DNA from: Marinobacter lipolyticus SM19
GTDB taxonomy: Bacteria > Pseudomonadota > Gammaproteobacteria > Pseudomonadales > Oleiphilaceae
NCBI RefSeq assembly: GCF_000397065.2
Contig: NZ_KE007306.1
Span: 259,020 to 323,019, forward strand
Direction: 5' to 3'
Length of the DNA: 64,000 bases
A program made the translations under genes and the position numbers. Below are positions 8,963 through 17,931 of the stretch, piece by piece; the first letter of the stretch is position 1; the number at the start of each line of letters is the position of its first letter. The notes beneath the pieces are model-generated. The model did no database searches and had not been told where the DNA came from. It saw nothing but the letters and a program-made list of their open reading frames with translations.

Positions 8963-10006
8963 TTAAATCCCGCTTAGGTCCTGAAAGCGGACATCGCCTG
9001 ACCGGAACAGCCATGCCAGACAAGCAAGCGGAACATACGCAATAACAAGGCCAATCAAACCAGGCAACCAGTCCAACGACACCAAAACGGCCAAAGGCAG
9101 CAACCACATCACGTTAATCACGCCGACCGCCAGGGTGACCACCCGGTGACTCCGAAACCGGCGTGATGCGTACTGATAGCCGTGGCTTCGATGAGCCTGG
9201 TGAGGAGGATAACCGGCCAGCATTCGCCTCAACAAGGTCACTGTGGCATCCACAATAAACACACCCAACAGAATCAACCACGCCCAAAACAAGTGCGGCG
9301 CCTGAACCATTGCGCACAATGACAACCCACCCAGGACCAGGCCGGCAAATCCACTGCCAACATCGCCCATAAATATCCTGGCCGGGGGCAAGTTCCAGAC
9401 CAGAAAGCCCGCCATGGCCACGCCAAACAGTAACGGCAGCAGCGCTCCGCCGGCCATACCCGCCAACCAGCTGATCAGCGCACCGCCCAGGCACACGGTC
9501 ACCGCTTCTACTCCTGCAATGCCGTCAATTCCGTCCATGAAATTGTATAAATTCAGCATCCATACCAGGTAAAGCCAGAAAAACACCCAGGCAATTATAC
9601 CCGACAGGACGATGGTGTCACCGAACCCGACCGGCGGCAGAGTCCCGAGCGAAAACAGCAACCAGCCACTGGCCAGGAAATGTCCGGCTAACCGCCACTT
9701 CGCCGGTATGTGGCCATGGTCGTCCAGAAAACCGAGTAATGCGACGAGGGCGCCAGCACCACCCAGCCCCCACACGAAATCGCCATCAACAAAATCCATA
9801 CCCCAGCCGGCAAGCAAAGCTGCCTCGAAAGCGATAACGACCGCGAGTCCGCCTCCTCTCGGGGTAGGCACAACATGGGAGCTGCGCGCATTGGGCACAT
9901 CCATCAGCTCACGGGCCAGCGCGTATCGCCGTAGCCATGCAGTACCAACAAAGGCAAGCACGAATACTGTCAGCAAGAACACCCAGACCATCAACTGCTC
10001 ACCCAT
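8963..10006 (-). CDS. wbpL: WbpL/WecA-type polyprenyl-phosphate sugar-1-phosphate transferase
   Basis: This 347-residue integral membrane protein belongs to the MraY/WecA family. It has about ten hydrophobic helices, the cytosolic loop motif DVPNARSSHVVPTPRGGG, the catalytic Asp-rich NLYNFMDGIDGIAG (the WbpL/WecA DGIDG), FMGDVGSGFAG, and a C-terminal RRMLAGYPPHQAHRSHGYQYA containing the His-rich loop. It would start lipid-linked glycan synthesis by moving an N-acetyl-6-deoxyhexosamine phosphate to undecaprenyl phosphate. The start overlaps the previous stop by 8 bp (ATG within AATGGGTGA). The exact sugar is inferred from the WbpM- and WbpV-like neighbours. Confidence 0.88.
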   Translation of the reverse strand: MGEQLMVWVFLLTVFVLAFVGTAWLRRYALARELMDVPNARSSHVVPTPRGGGLAVVIAFEAALLAGWGMDFVDGDFVWGLGGAGALVALLGFLDDHGHIPAKWRLAGHFLASGWLLFSLGTLPPVGFGDTIVLSGIIAWVFFWLYLVWMLNLYNFMDGIDGIAGVEAVTVCLGGALISWLAGMAGGALLPLLFGVAMAGFLVWNLPPARIFMGDVGSGFAGLVLGGLSLCAMVQAPHLFWAWLILLGVFIVDATVTLLRRMLAGYPPHQAHRSHGYQYASRRFRSHRVVTLAVGVINVMWLLPLAVLVSLDWLPGLIGLVIAYVPLACLAWLFRSGDVRFQDLSGI

Positions 10007-10973
10007 TTAACCGATTTTCCGCCAGGAACCCCGCAGCGGTTTCCCTTAATGCGCTGTCGACTGCCACCGGCGGCCTCCAACCCAAGTGTTTACAGGTATC
10101 CGATATGTCCACCTGAAGGGAGCCACACAGTCTGTCAGTCATATCTTTGTGTCCTACAAGCCCCATACCCCATCGCAGTAGTGTCTCCGGTATCGGAAGC
10201 AAGCGGGCGGGGGAACCCAGTGCCCGGCCAAGGCGACGCAACAACTCCGGCGTTGACAGATCCTCGCCATCACTGACCATAAACACCCGATTAGCGGCAG
10301 CGGGGTGAACCAGACACACACGGACCAGATCCACGAGGTTAGCGACAGCCACCAGACTTCGGCGATTGTTGATTCTACCCAGGGGTAAAGGAATGCCCCG
10401 CTCAAGCCACACCATTAACCGGCGGAAGTTTGCCCCTACCCCGGGGCCATAAACCAACACCGGTCGGATGATCGTCACGTCCATGCCGGTATCCCGGGCC
10501 AGTTGCAGCAGCCCGTCTTCGGCCTCCTGCTTGGAGATGCCGTAGGGATCGGTAGGGGCTGGCGTATCGGATGCGGTGAACGGTTGCCCGGCCGGCGTGG
10601 ACTCGCCGTTCACCTTCACCGAACTGAGAAAAATAAAACGTCGGACACCCATTTCGGCGGCCTGCCGCGCGAGCGCCAACGTTCCCTCGGTGTTCACACG
10701 GCGGAACTCGGCCAGGGGATCGACCGCGGAATCCTTCATCACGTGGACCCGCGCCGCCGCATGGACCACCACATCAACGCCCGATAATCCACCACGCCAA
10801 TCGGCACCCGGGGACAGGTCCGGTGACTCGAACACCTCATCAGCGTCAGGGCCAGTGCGCCTCTTCCGGAACGCGGCCCGCACCTTTATGCCGCCGGCGG
10901 CCACCAGCTCACTCACCAGTGCCCGCCCGACAAAACCGGAACTTCCGGTGACCAGAACCCGTCGCTCAGACAC
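9999..10973 (-). CDS. WbpV-like NAD-dependent epimerase/reductase
   Basis: A 324-residue extended SDR starting RRVLVTGSSGFVGRALV, with VDVVVHAAARVHVM, FLSSVKVNGE and the catalytic DPYGISKQEAE (Tyr and Lys of YxxxK). C-terminal residues match a nucleotide-sugar-binding domain. Enzymes of this type beside wbpL and wbpM reduce the 4-keto sugar to UDP-QuiNAc or UDP-FucNAc (WbpV, WbpK). I cannot tell from motifs which epimer forms. It overlaps the downstream wbpL-like start by 8 bp and follows rmlA by 31 nt, so it is part of the same operon. Confidence 0.8.
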   Translation of the reverse strand: MSERRVLVTGSSGFVGRALVSELVAAGGIKVRAAFRKRRTGPDADEVFESPDLSPGADWRGGLSGVDVVVHAAARVHVMKDSAVDPLAEFRRVNTEGTLALARQAAEMGVRRFIFLSSVKVNGESTPAGQPFTASDTPAPTDPYGISKQEAEDGLLQLARDTGMDVTIIRPVLVYGPGVGANFRRLMVWLERGIPLPLGRINNRRSLVAVANLVDLVRVCLVHPAAANRVFMVSDGEDLSTPELLRRLGRALGSPARLLPIPETLLRWGMGLVGHKDMTDRLCGSLQVDISDTCKHLGWRPPVAVDSALRETAAGFLAENRLNG

Positions 10974-11004
10974 TCAGTTCCCTCTCAGATTCACAGCCTA
11001 AGAC

Positions 11005-11877
11005 TCACAGTCCCCGATCGGCCAGTTGCCGGAGGTATTCCCCATAACTGTTCTTTTTCAGCAACTCTGCCTGTTGCAACAAAGCCTCCCGACCGATGTA
11101 CCCCATCCGGTAGGCCACTTCTTCCAGGCAGGCCACCTTCAGGCCCTGGCGTTTTTCGAGAGTTTCGATGAAGCCTGCGGCTTCATGCAGGGAGTCATAG
11201 GTGCCCGTATCCAGCCAGGCGTAGCCGCGCCCCAACAGTTCGACATTCAGGTCGCCACGCTCCAGGTAGGCCTGGTTGACCGAGGTAATCTCAAGCTCAC
11301 CTCGGGCCGAAGGCTTCACGGACTTGGCAATATCCACTACATCATTGTCGTAGAAGTACAGGCCCGTCACTGCATAATTCGATTTGGGCTTTTCCGGCTT
11401 CTCTTCAATGGAGATCGCCCGCTTCTCGTCGTCAAACTCGACGACACCAAACCGCTCGGGGTCCGTCACCCGATAACCGAACACCGTGGCCCCGGTCTCG
11501 CGGGCAGCAGCCGACTGCAACAACTGACTGAAGCCCTGGCCATAATAAATGTTATCGCCAAGGACGAGGCACACATTGTCCTGGCCAATGAATTCCTCAC
11601 CAATAATGAACGCCTGGGCCAGACCATCCGGGCTGGGTTGGACCGCGTAACTCAGGTTGATACCGAACTGACGGCCATCCTCAAGCAGGCGCTGGAATCC
11701 TTCCTGGTCTTCCGGCGTGGTAATGATCAGCACATCGCGGATACCCGCCAGCATCAGCACAGACAGCGGATAATAGATCATCGGCTTGTCATACACCGGC
11801 AGCAACTGCTTGGAGATACCCCGGGTAATCGGGTACAGACGGGTGCCGGAACCGCCGGCAAGAATAATCCCTTTCAT
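11005..11877 (-). CDS. rmlA: Glucose-1-phosphate thymidylyltransferase
   Basis: RmlA makes dTDP-glucose from dTTP and glucose-1-phosphate. The 290-residue sequence begins [18 protein letters not shown], the signature nucleotide-binding loop, followed by [50 protein letters not shown] and [13 protein letters not shown] are all characteristic. The start codon directly follows the rmlB stop (TAA-ATG, zero gap), so translation is probably coupled. Identification is secure. It is the first committed step of rhamnose synthesis in this locus. Confidence 0.97.
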   Translation of the reverse strand: MKGIILAGGSGTRLYPITRGISKQLLPVYDKPMIYYPLSVLMLAGIRDVLIITTPEDQEGFQRLLEDGRQFGINLSYAVQPSPDGLAQAFIIGEEFIGQDNVCLVLGDNIYYGQGFSQLLQSAAARETGATVFGYRVTDPERFGVVEFDDEKRAISIEEKPEKPKSNYAVTGLYFYDNDVVDIAKSVKPSARGELEITSVNQAYLERGDLNVELLGRGYAWLDTGTYDSLHEAAGFIETLEKRQGLKVACLEEVAYRMGYIGREALLQQAELLKKNSYGEYLRQLADRGL

Positions 11878-12927
11878 TTACGCTACTCCCAGTCGCTCAC
11901 GTTGGTAGCTGCCATCCTGCACACGACGACACCAGTCCAGATTGTCCAGATACCACTGCACGGTCTTGCGGATACCGGACTCAAACGTCTCATCCGGCGC
12001 CCAGCCCAACTCCCGCTGGATCTTGCTGGCATCGATGGCGTACCGGAGATCATGCCCCGGGCGATCCGCCACATGGGTAATCAACTCCCGGTAGTTCCGG
12101 TCCGCTGGGGCCAGTTCTGTCAGCAGGTCACAGATGGTATGCACCACCTCGATGTTCTGCTTCTCATTATGGCCACCAATATTGTACGTCTCACCGATGA
12201 CACCTTCGGTGACTACTTTGTAGAGCGCACGGGCGTGGTCATCCACATACAGCCAGTCCCGCACCTGGTCCCCCTTGCCATAGACCGGCAGCGATTTGCC
12301 ATCCAGGGCGTTCAGGATCATCAACGGAATCAATTTTTCCGGGAAGTGATAGGGCCCGTAATTGTTGGAACAGTTCGTTACCAGCACCGGCAGCCCGTAG
12401 GTGCGGTACCAGGCCCGCACCAGATGATCTGAGCTGGCCTTGCTGGCAGAGTATGGCGAGCTGGGCGCATATGAGGTCTGCTCAGTAAACAGATCTTCCG
12501 GTCCTTCCAGATCCCCATACACTTCATCGGTGGAGATGTGGTGAAAACGGAAGGCTTCCTTACGCTCACCAGCCAACCCATTCCAATACTGCCGGGCCAC
12601 TTCCAGCAGGGTGTAAGTACCAACAATGTTGGTTTCGATAAACGCGGCAGGGCCATCGATGGATCGGTCCACATGGCTTTCCGCAGCCAGGTGCATCACC
12701 GCATCCGGCTGATGCTCTTCAAACACCCGCTCCAGTTCTGCGCGGTTGCAGATATCCACCTGTTCAAAGGCATAGCGATCGCTGCCACTTTCCTTTGCCA
12801 GACTTTCGAGGTTGCCTGCGTAAGTCAGCTTGTCCAGGTTAACCACACTGTCACCGGTGTTGCCGATGATGTGGCGCACAACGGCTGAGCCGATGAAGCC
12901 GGCGCCACCGGTTACGAGTAATTTCAT
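11878..12927 (-). CDS. rmlB: dTDP-glucose 4,6-dehydratase
   Basis: RmlB converts dTDP-glucose to the 4-keto-6-deoxy sugar. The 349-residue protein opens [19 protein letters not shown], and has [22 protein letters not shown] (catalytic Asp-Glu), and the [14 protein letters not shown] segment with the YxxxK pair, plus [14 protein letters not shown]. It begins one nucleotide after the cysN stop, unusually tight for a gene pair in different pathways, and runs straight into rmlA. This links rhamnose synthesis to sulfate activation in one message. Confidence 0.97.
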   Translation of the reverse strand: MKLLVTGGAGFIGSAVVRHIIGNTGDSVVNLDKLTYAGNLESLAKESGSDRYAFEQVDICNRAELERVFEEHQPDAVMHLAAESHVDRSIDGPAAFIETNIVGTYTLLEVARQYWNGLAGERKEAFRFHHISTDEVYGDLEGPEDLFTEQTSYAPSSPYSASKASSDHLVRAWYRTYGLPVLVTNCSNNYGPYHFPEKLIPLMILNALDGKSLPVYGKGDQVRDWLYVDDHARALYKVVTEGVIGETYNIGGHNEKQNIEVVHTICDLLTELAPADRNYRELITHVADRPGHDLRYAIDASKIQRELGWAPDETFESGIRKTVQWYLDNLDWCRRVQDGSYQRERLGVA

Positions 12928-12928
12928 A

Positions 12929-14341
12929 TCAAACCGCCTTACAGTCCCATTCCGGATAATTCTCGCGGATAAACTTGTTCAGGTTGCGCTCGGCTTCGGT
13001 GTAATCGCGGGCCACTGCGCCGCCGGCATCGTTCAGCTGGCGCTCTACCATACCCGCTGCAACCGTCACGTTGGTCATCCGGTCAATCAGGATAAAACTC
13101 CCGGTGCCCGGATGGCGCTGGTAGTCCTCTACCACGACCTGCTCGGACAGCTCCACGTCACAAAGACCGATGGCGTTGAGTTCCAGGCCGCCGGTTACTT
13201 CCGTATTGCGGGCCAACGTGTTGACATCCACCTCTTCCATCACCCGGTTCACAAAGCAACTGGTGACCTTGGTGCCGATCTTGATGCCGTACTCACGCCC
13301 CGGCTGCAGGGCCTTTTCGTTCATCCACACCATGTGTGCGGCAAAGCGGTTCCCCATCTTCGGACGACTGTTGGCGTGCACCAGCAGGTCCCCACGGGAG
13401 ATATCCACCTCGTCTTCCAGGGTCAGGGTGACAGCGTCCCCGGGCCAGGCCCGATCGATCTCACCGTCGTAGGTATGAATGCCCTTCACACGGGACGACT
13501 TGCCGGATGGCAGTACCGCTACTTCATCACCCTTATGCACCACTCCACTGGCGAGCGTGCCGCAGTAGCCGCGGAAGTCCAGGTTCGGGCGATTCACATA
13601 CTGTACCGGGAAGCGCAGATCGGTCACGTTCTGGTCTTCCAGAACTTCCACCTGCTCCAGGATGTTCATTAGGGTTTCACCGTGGTACCAGGGCGTCTGT
13701 TCGCTGCGGTTCACCACGTTATCGCCGTTTAATGCGGAGATGGGCACGTAATACACATCTTTCAGGCCCAGCTGGCTGGCCAGCTTTTCATACTCTTCGC
13801 GGATGTTGTTGAACACATCCTCAGAGAAATCCACCAGGTCCATCTTGTTGATGGCCACCACCACGTGCTTCAACCCCAGCAGGCTGACAATAAAGCTGTG
13901 CCGGCGGGACTGGGTCAGCACACCTTTACGGGCATCGATCATCACCACGGCCAGGTCACAGGTGGAGGCACCGGTGGCCATGTTGCGGGTGTACTGCTCG
14001 TGGCCCGGGCAGTCGGCAATGATGAACTTGCGCTTGTCCGTGGAGAAATAGCGGTAAGCCACATCAATGGTGATGCCCTGCTCCCGCTCGGAAGCCAGGC
14101 CATCCACCAGCAAGGCCAGATCCAGCGCTTCGCCGGCATTGCCCTGGCGTTCGCTGTCTTTGTGCAGGGCCGCCAGGTGATCTTCGAAGATCAGCTTGGA
14201 ATCAAACAGCAAGCGGCCAATCAGCGTGGATTTGCCGTCATCGACACTGCCGCAGGTCAGGAAGCGCAGCAGGTCCTTGTTTTCGTGTTGATCCAGGTAC
14301 GCCAGGATATCGGATTCAATTAATTCTGAGGCGTGTGACAT
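12929..14341 (-). CDS. cysN: Sulfate adenylyltransferase subunit 1 (GTPase subunit)
   Basis: CysN is the GTP-driven subunit of ATP sulfurylase and works with CysD to form adenosine 5'-phosphosulfate. The 470-residue sequence has the G1 motif [10 protein letters not shown] (31-40), [27 protein letters not shown], and NKMDLVDF. It ends soon after the elongation-factor-like beta domains: no C-terminal APS kinase (CysC) domain is fused, unlike CysNC proteins of many pseudomonads. PAPS synthesis therefore needs an APS kinase encoded outside the window. The start overlaps the cysD stop by 1 nt (TAATG). Confidence 0.96.
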   Translation of the reverse strand: MSHASELIESDILAYLDQHENKDLLRFLTCGSVDDGKSTLIGRLLFDSKLIFEDHLAALHKDSERQGNAGEALDLALLVDGLASEREQGITIDVAYRYFSTDKRKFIIADCPGHEQYTRNMATGASTCDLAVVMIDARKGVLTQSRRHSFIVSLLGLKHVVVAINKMDLVDFSEDVFNNIREEYEKLASQLGLKDVYYVPISALNGDNVVNRSEQTPWYHGETLMNILEQVEVLEDQNVTDLRFPVQYVNRPNLDFRGYCGTLASGVVHKGDEVAVLPSGKSSRVKGIHTYDGEIDRAWPGDAVTLTLEDEVDISRGDLLVHANSRPKMGNRFAAHMVWMNEKALQPGREYGIKIGTKVTSCFVNRVMEEVDVNTLARNTEVTGGLELNAIGLCDVELSEQVVVEDYQRHPGTGSFILIDRMTNVTVAAGMVERQLNDAGGAVARDYTEAERNLNKFIRENYPEWDCKAV

Positions 14342-15255
14342 TAGAAATACCCTTCGCGTTTTTTCTGTTCCATGGAAGCTGCTGAATCGTGGTCGATAAC
14401 CCGGCCCTGGCGCTCGGAGGTGGTGGTAAGCAGCATCTCCTGAATGATTTCAGGCAGGGTCGCCGCTTCGGATTCAACGGCACCGGTCAGTGGATAACAG
14501 CCAAGGGTACGGAAACGTACGCTCTTCATCATCGGCTTTTCACCCGGCTCCAGCGGCATGCGGTCGTCATCCACCATAATCAGGGTGCCGTCCCGCTCTA
14601 CCACCGGGCGTTCAGCGGCGTAGTACAGCGGTACAATGTCGATATTTTCCAGATAGATGTACTGCCAGATATCCAGCTCGGTCCAGTTGGACAGCGGGAA
14701 AACGCGGATGCTTTCGCCCTTGTTCACCTTGCCGTTGTACAGATTCCACAACTCAGGGCGCTGGTTCTTCGGATCCCAGCGGTGGAACTTGTCCCGGAAC
14801 GAATATACCCGCTCCTTGGCACGGGACTTTTCCTCATCCCGGCGGGCACCGCCAAAGGCAGCGTCAAAACCGTACTTGTCCAGGGCCTGCTTCAGTGCCT
14901 GGGTTTTCATCACATCGGTGTGCTTGGCGCTACCATGGGTGAACGGTCCAACGCCCTGCTCCACCCCTTCCTGATTGGTGTGCACAATCAGCTTCAGGCC
15001 AAGCTTTTCCGCCATCTTGTCACGGAACTCGATCATTTCCCGGAACTTCCAGGTAGTGTCCACATGCATCAATGGAAACGGCGGCGTGCCCGGCGCAAAA
15101 GCCTTCATGGCCAGATGCAACATGACGGCGGAATCCTTGCCGATGGAATAGAGCATGACCGGGTTATCAAACTCGGCCGCTACTTCGCGGATGATTTGGA
15201 TAGACTCCGCCTCAAGTTGTTTGAGGTGGGTTTTCTTTGGAGGGGTTAATGTCAT
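14341..15255 (-). CDS. cysD: Sulfate adenylyltransferase subunit 2
   Basis: CysD is the catalytic PP-loop subunit of ATP sulfurylase. The 304-residue protein has [23 protein letters not shown] (PP-loop SxGKDS at ~37-42; shown here within a family-typical stretch), [11 protein letters not shown], and [16 protein letters not shown], all standard. Its C-terminus [11 protein letters not shown] is the conserved CysD tail. It starts 9 nt after the DHH phosphoesterase gene ends and overlaps cysN. In many bacteria cysDN serve assimilation; here they head a polysaccharide operon containing sulfotransferase genes, so a dedicated role in sulfate donor supply is likely. Confidence 0.96.
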   Translation of the reverse strand: MTLTPPKKTHLKQLEAESIQIIREVAAEFDNPVMLYSIGKDSAVMLHLAMKAFAPGTPPFPLMHVDTTWKFREMIEFRDKMAEKLGLKLIVHTNQEGVEQGVGPFTHGSAKHTDVMKTQALKQALDKYGFDAAFGGARRDEEKSRAKERVYSFRDKFHRWDPKNQRPELWNLYNGKVNKGESIRVFPLSNWTELDIWQYIYLENIDIVPLYYAAERPVVERDGTLIMVDDDRMPLEPGEKPMMKSVRFRTLGCYPLTGAVESEAATLPEIIQEMLLTTTSERQGRVIDHDSAASMEQKKREGYF

Positions 15256-15264
15256 GGTATTCCG

Positions 15265-16227
15265 TTAGCTCCAGAACTTGGCAATTACATTTAGGAATTC
15301 TTCCAGCTGTTCCGCCGGCAGCGCGTTAATGCCAGCTGCCGCCTTACGGCCACCACCAGTCGGGAACTGCCGGGCCAGCTCATCCGCACCGGTGCGATTA
15401 TTCAATGGCGCCCGAATGCTCACCAAATATGTGCCATCGGCTTTTGCCGTGACAATGGCACAGGCATTATCCGGATTGCGGTTGGCCAATTCATTGCCCA
15501 ACACGCCGCTGACACGACGAGCCCAGGGCTCATCCGGGAGCTGTACAACCAGAGATGACGCATTCTGCGCCAGCACCGGCGCCGCCAGACCACTGGCCAT
15601 ATCCGCCTCATAGCCGTCCCGGAGCTTCTGCCACGCCAGCGGCTGGGAAGCGATCAACTCCAGCGGGTCCTCAAACTTCACGAACTCACGGTACAGATCC
15701 GCCGGGTGGAAGTGCAGGTCCTCAACCGTAGCGCCATAACCGTTGTAGTTAATGCAGACACCCAGGGCTTTCAGGGAATCCGCCTGATCTGCGGACAACC
15801 CCGCCTTACCGGCAAGATCTTCAGCCACGGCGTTCAGGTTATCCCCGAAGGCAGCGGCGATGGCCCAGTTATGAAACTGGCCACCGAGATGCTGATCGAC
15901 CAGCAAACTGGTGCAGGTGGTCGGCTGGGTATCAATCAGTGCCGTAAAACGATCATGCTCCGGCAACGAGTCCCCGGGGAAGTGATGATCCACATAGAAC
16001 ACACTGCTGCCGGCTGACAACAACGCGTCCACGGCATCCCGGTTTTTGTCCAGGCTGACATCCAGAATATTCACCTGAGCCGGCTCAGTAACAGGCACCT
16101 GCTTCGCCAGCTCGATATCCCGCTTTACGCCGGTAATCAGGGTGCTATCAACGGGATTGGCCAGGCGCAGTTGAATCAGCGCGCAAACGCCATCTGCATC
16201 GCCGTTGAAGACGTCATACTTACGCAT
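15265..16227 (-). CDS. DHH-family phosphoesterase
   Basis: A 320-residue protein with the DHH superfamily metal motifs: DVFNGDADGVCAL at residues 5-17 (DxD), ILDVSLDKN at ~54-62, and VFYVDHHFPGD with DHH at 80-82. The C-terminal half ends in FPTGGGRKAAAGIN, a DHHA1-type GGGH-like substrate-binding segment in which Arg replaces the usual His. Relatives such as NrnA degrade short oligonucleotides and dephosphorylate pAp, the by-product of sulfotransferases. Its place between cysQ and cysD makes a pAp/PAP role attractive, but that is inference from position. It could act on another phosphoester. Confidence 0.8.
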   Translation of the reverse strand: MRKYDVFNGDADGVCALIQLRLANPVDSTLITGVKRDIELAKQVPVTEPAQVNILDVSLDKNRDAVDALLSAGSSVFYVDHHFPGDSLPEHDRFTALIDTQPTTCTSLLVDQHLGGQFHNWAIAAAFGDNLNAVAEDLAGKAGLSADQADSLKALGVCINYNGYGATVEDLHFHPADLYREFVKFEDPLELIASQPLAWQKLRDGYEADMASGLAAPVLAQNASSLVVQLPDEPWARRVSGVLGNELANRNPDNACAIVTAKADGTYLVSIRAPLNNRTGADELARQFPTGGGRKAAAGINALPAEQLEEFLNVIAKFWS

Positions 16228-16306
16228 AAATCATTCCATGGTCTCTACAAATGCGCGCAGTATACACGTCATGAGCGCTAAGACCGACCCTCGGGATATA
16301 TCTACC

Positions 16307-17065
16307 CTACTTGCCGGAGGCAATAAAGAAGGGGTTCAGCAGATCTTCCTTACCGTATCGTAACGGCTCACCCTCTAACATTTCCACCGTACCACCGGCA
16401 GCCGCCAGGACCGCATGCGCCGCGGCGGTATCCCACTCGCAGGTTGGCCCCAGGCGCGGGTACAGGTCTGCGCGCCCTTCGGCTATCCGACAGAACTTGA
16501 GGGAACTGCCAGCCTGTACCAGTTTGTGGTCACCTATCTTTTCAATGAAAGCTCTGGTTTCCGCATTCAGGTGATTTTTACTGGCAACGACTCGTTTTTT
16601 GGCCTTTGCCTCGGCCACGCGTATCGGCAACACTTTGCCAGTCCGGTCCCGCCGATGGGCTCCCTCTCCTTTCGCTCCCCAGAACGCCTCTTTCAATGCT
16701 GGCGCGGTTACCACGCCCAACACCGGTTCACCATCCTCAATGAGGGCGATGTTGACGGTGAATTCCCCGGTTCTCTGGGTAAAGTCCCGGGTGCCATCAA
16801 TCGGGTCAATCAACCAGAATCGGTGCCAGTGTTTACGCTCTTCCCAGGGGATGCTGGCACCCTCTTCCGACAGGATGGGCGTGTCCGGAGTGAGACTGCG
16901 CAACCCCTGCACGATCACCTCATGGCTGGCCAGGTCCGCTGCGGTTATGGGGGATTGATCGGCTTTGTAGTCCACCTTGAAGTCAGACTGGTAAATGTGG
17001 AGCACCCGCTCACTGGCTTGATCGGCAATTTTTACAACATCCGGGAGGATGGAGCTGTAGTGCAT
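16307..17065 (-). CDS. cysQ: 3'(2'),5'-bisphosphate nucleotidase
   Basis: CysQ hydrolyses PAP (3'-phosphoadenosine 5'-phosphate), the inhibitory product left when sulfotransferases or PAPS reductase use PAPS. The inositol-monophosphatase fold is evident: DYKADQSPITAADLASHE, ILSEEGA, LIDPIDGTRDFTQRTGEF (metal-binding DPIDGT) and CEWDTAAAHAVLAAAGG. The frame stays open to 17164, but the ATG at 17065 starts the usual N-terminus MHYSSILPDVVK and has AGGA 7 nt upstream. It lies 79 nt upstream of the DHH gene on the same strand, at the head of the sulfate/polysaccharide block. Confidence 0.93.
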   Translation of the reverse strand: MHYSSILPDVVKIADQASERVLHIYQSDFKVDYKADQSPITAADLASHEVIVQGLRSLTPDTPILSEEGASIPWEERKHWHRFWLIDPIDGTRDFTQRTGEFTVNIALIEDGEPVLGVVTAPALKEAFWGAKGEGAHRRDRTGKVLPIRVAEAKAKKRVVASKNHLNAETRAFIEKIGDHKLVQAGSSLKFCRIAEGRADLYPRLGPTCEWDTAAAHAVLAAAGGTVEMLEGEPLRYGKEDLLNPFFIASGK

Positions 17066-17147
17066 GGCGGCGTCCTGCTGGTGGATTTGGTGACAGTTTA
17101 ACGGAGAGTGGGGGTTGGTGTTAGAGGGGACGTAAAATACCCGCCAA

Positions 17148-17173
17148 AGGGGATAAAGCTGCACTTATCCCCT
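17148..17173. repeat. Perfect inverted repeat (9-bp stem, 8-nt loop)
   Basis: AGGGGATAA and TTATCCCCT form a perfect 9-bp stem between the end of the toxin gene and the start of cysQ. No T-run follows on either strand, so it is not a classic intrinsic terminator. It may still end or shield the toxin-antitoxin message, or bind a regulator of cysQ. Confidence 0.4.
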
Positions 17174-17207
17174 ACAGGGCATAATGCAGGAGCTTTAAGC
17201 CGCTTTT

Positions 17208-17233
17208 GTCGGATTAGCGCAGCGAAATCCGAC
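17208..17233. repeat. REP-like palindrome, copy 1
   Basis: GTCGGATTAGCG ... AAATCCGAC is a degenerate copy of a ~30-bp palindromic repeat found seven times in this window. It lies just past the 3' end of the ParE-like gene. Confidence 0.65.
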
Positions 17234-17254
17234 ACCCAAACCCGGAATCAGAAA

Positions 17255-17542
17255 TCAGGAGTCAAGCCAATCTTCCCGACTATGCCTGACACGTATAATG
17301 AAAATCCTTTCTGGCAGCTCTACTCGATAAATGACCAAATGAACACCTACCGGATGGATCCGAACCGCCGGCGAAAACTCCTTACGCTCCGCTGCTGCCA
17401 TCGGGTTTTCTGCGAGAAACTCGAAGCACGCATTCAGCTTTGAGTGATATTCTTCAGCCTGTATAACACCAAAATTCTGAATCCCTTCCAAAAAGATGCC
17501 AACAACATCCTCTTCAGCCTTACGGCTGAGCACATAATCCAT
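17255..17542 (-). CDS. ParE/RelE-superfamily toxin
   Basis: A 95-residue basic protein. YVLSRKAEEDVVGIFLEGIQNFG at the N-terminus, a middle helix with FLAENPMAAAER, and the C-terminal strands VHLVIYRVELPERIFIIRVRHSRED match the ParE type II toxin fold (the final RVRHSR is typical). ParE toxins poison DNA gyrase. The gene starts 8 nt after the antitoxin stop, the usual antitoxin-first order. It lies between the sulfate operon and a beta-CASP gene, and has no obvious link to either. Confidence 0.85.
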   Translation of the reverse strand: MDYVLSRKAEEDVVGIFLEGIQNFGVIQAEEYHSKLNACFEFLAENPMAAAERKEFSPAVRIHPVGVHLVIYRVELPERIFIIRVRHSREDWLDS

Positions 17543-17550
17543 TGCGCTAG

Positions 17551-17790
17551 TTATCCTTTTGCCAACCTTACAGCCTTGTCTCGTAGCTCACTCATTGACG
17601 AACTCCCTTCGCCACTTTCAATGCCTTCACTGATTAGCTTCTGCATTTTTGCGATCTTATCTGCGCGATCCTGGTCTTTTCGAATCAGATCACGAACGTA
17701 ATCACTGGTGTTAGAGTATCTGCCAGACTTGGCCTGACTCTCCACCCACTCTTTCATCGGTTCTGGCAACGAAACATTCATTGTAGCCAT
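17551..17790 (-). CDS. ParD-like antitoxin (CopG/ribbon-helix-helix family)
   Basis: The 79-residue product begins MATMNVSLPEPMKEWVESQ, the DNA-binding ribbon of ParD antitoxins, followed by GRYSNTSDYVRDLIRKDQ, the helix pair. The C-terminal acidic part would wrap the toxin. The frame is open to 17820, but the ATG at 17790 matches the family start and follows GAGGTG. A perfect 15-bp palindrome lies 25 nt upstream of this start, as expected for autorepression by ParD and ParDE. Confidence 0.85.
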   Translation of the reverse strand: MATMNVSLPEPMKEWVESQAKSGRYSNTSDYVRDLIRKDQDRADKIAKMQKLISEGIESGEGSSSMSELRDKAVRLAKG

Positions 17791-17814
17791 AAGCACCTCA
17801 CGCCATTCTTGATA

Positions 17815-17829
17815 TGGCAATTATTGCCA
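17815..17829. promoter_or_regulatory. Probable ParD operator palindrome
   Basis: TGGCAATTATTGCCA is a perfect 7-1-7 palindrome upstream of the antitoxin gene. A further half-site TTGCCAA follows at 17834-17840. Ribbon-helix-helix antitoxins bind repeated short palindromic sites in their own promoters, so autoregulation is likely. Confidence 0.65.
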
Positions 17830-17931
17830 ATTTTTGCCAACAATGAAAGTCAGGAAACCGACACAAATCAACTCCGCACCACCAACTCTGCGCTAAGCTG
17901 ACAGTCAGCATTCACTGAAAGGAGTCACTCC

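Noticed and set aside
11026..12432. Long plus-strand open frame (468 codons)
   Set aside because: Exactly antisense to rmlA and rmlB, with no ribosome site or recognisable domain.
12929..14341. CysNC fusion
   Set aside because: The protein ends at 470 residues without the APS-kinase P-loop domain.
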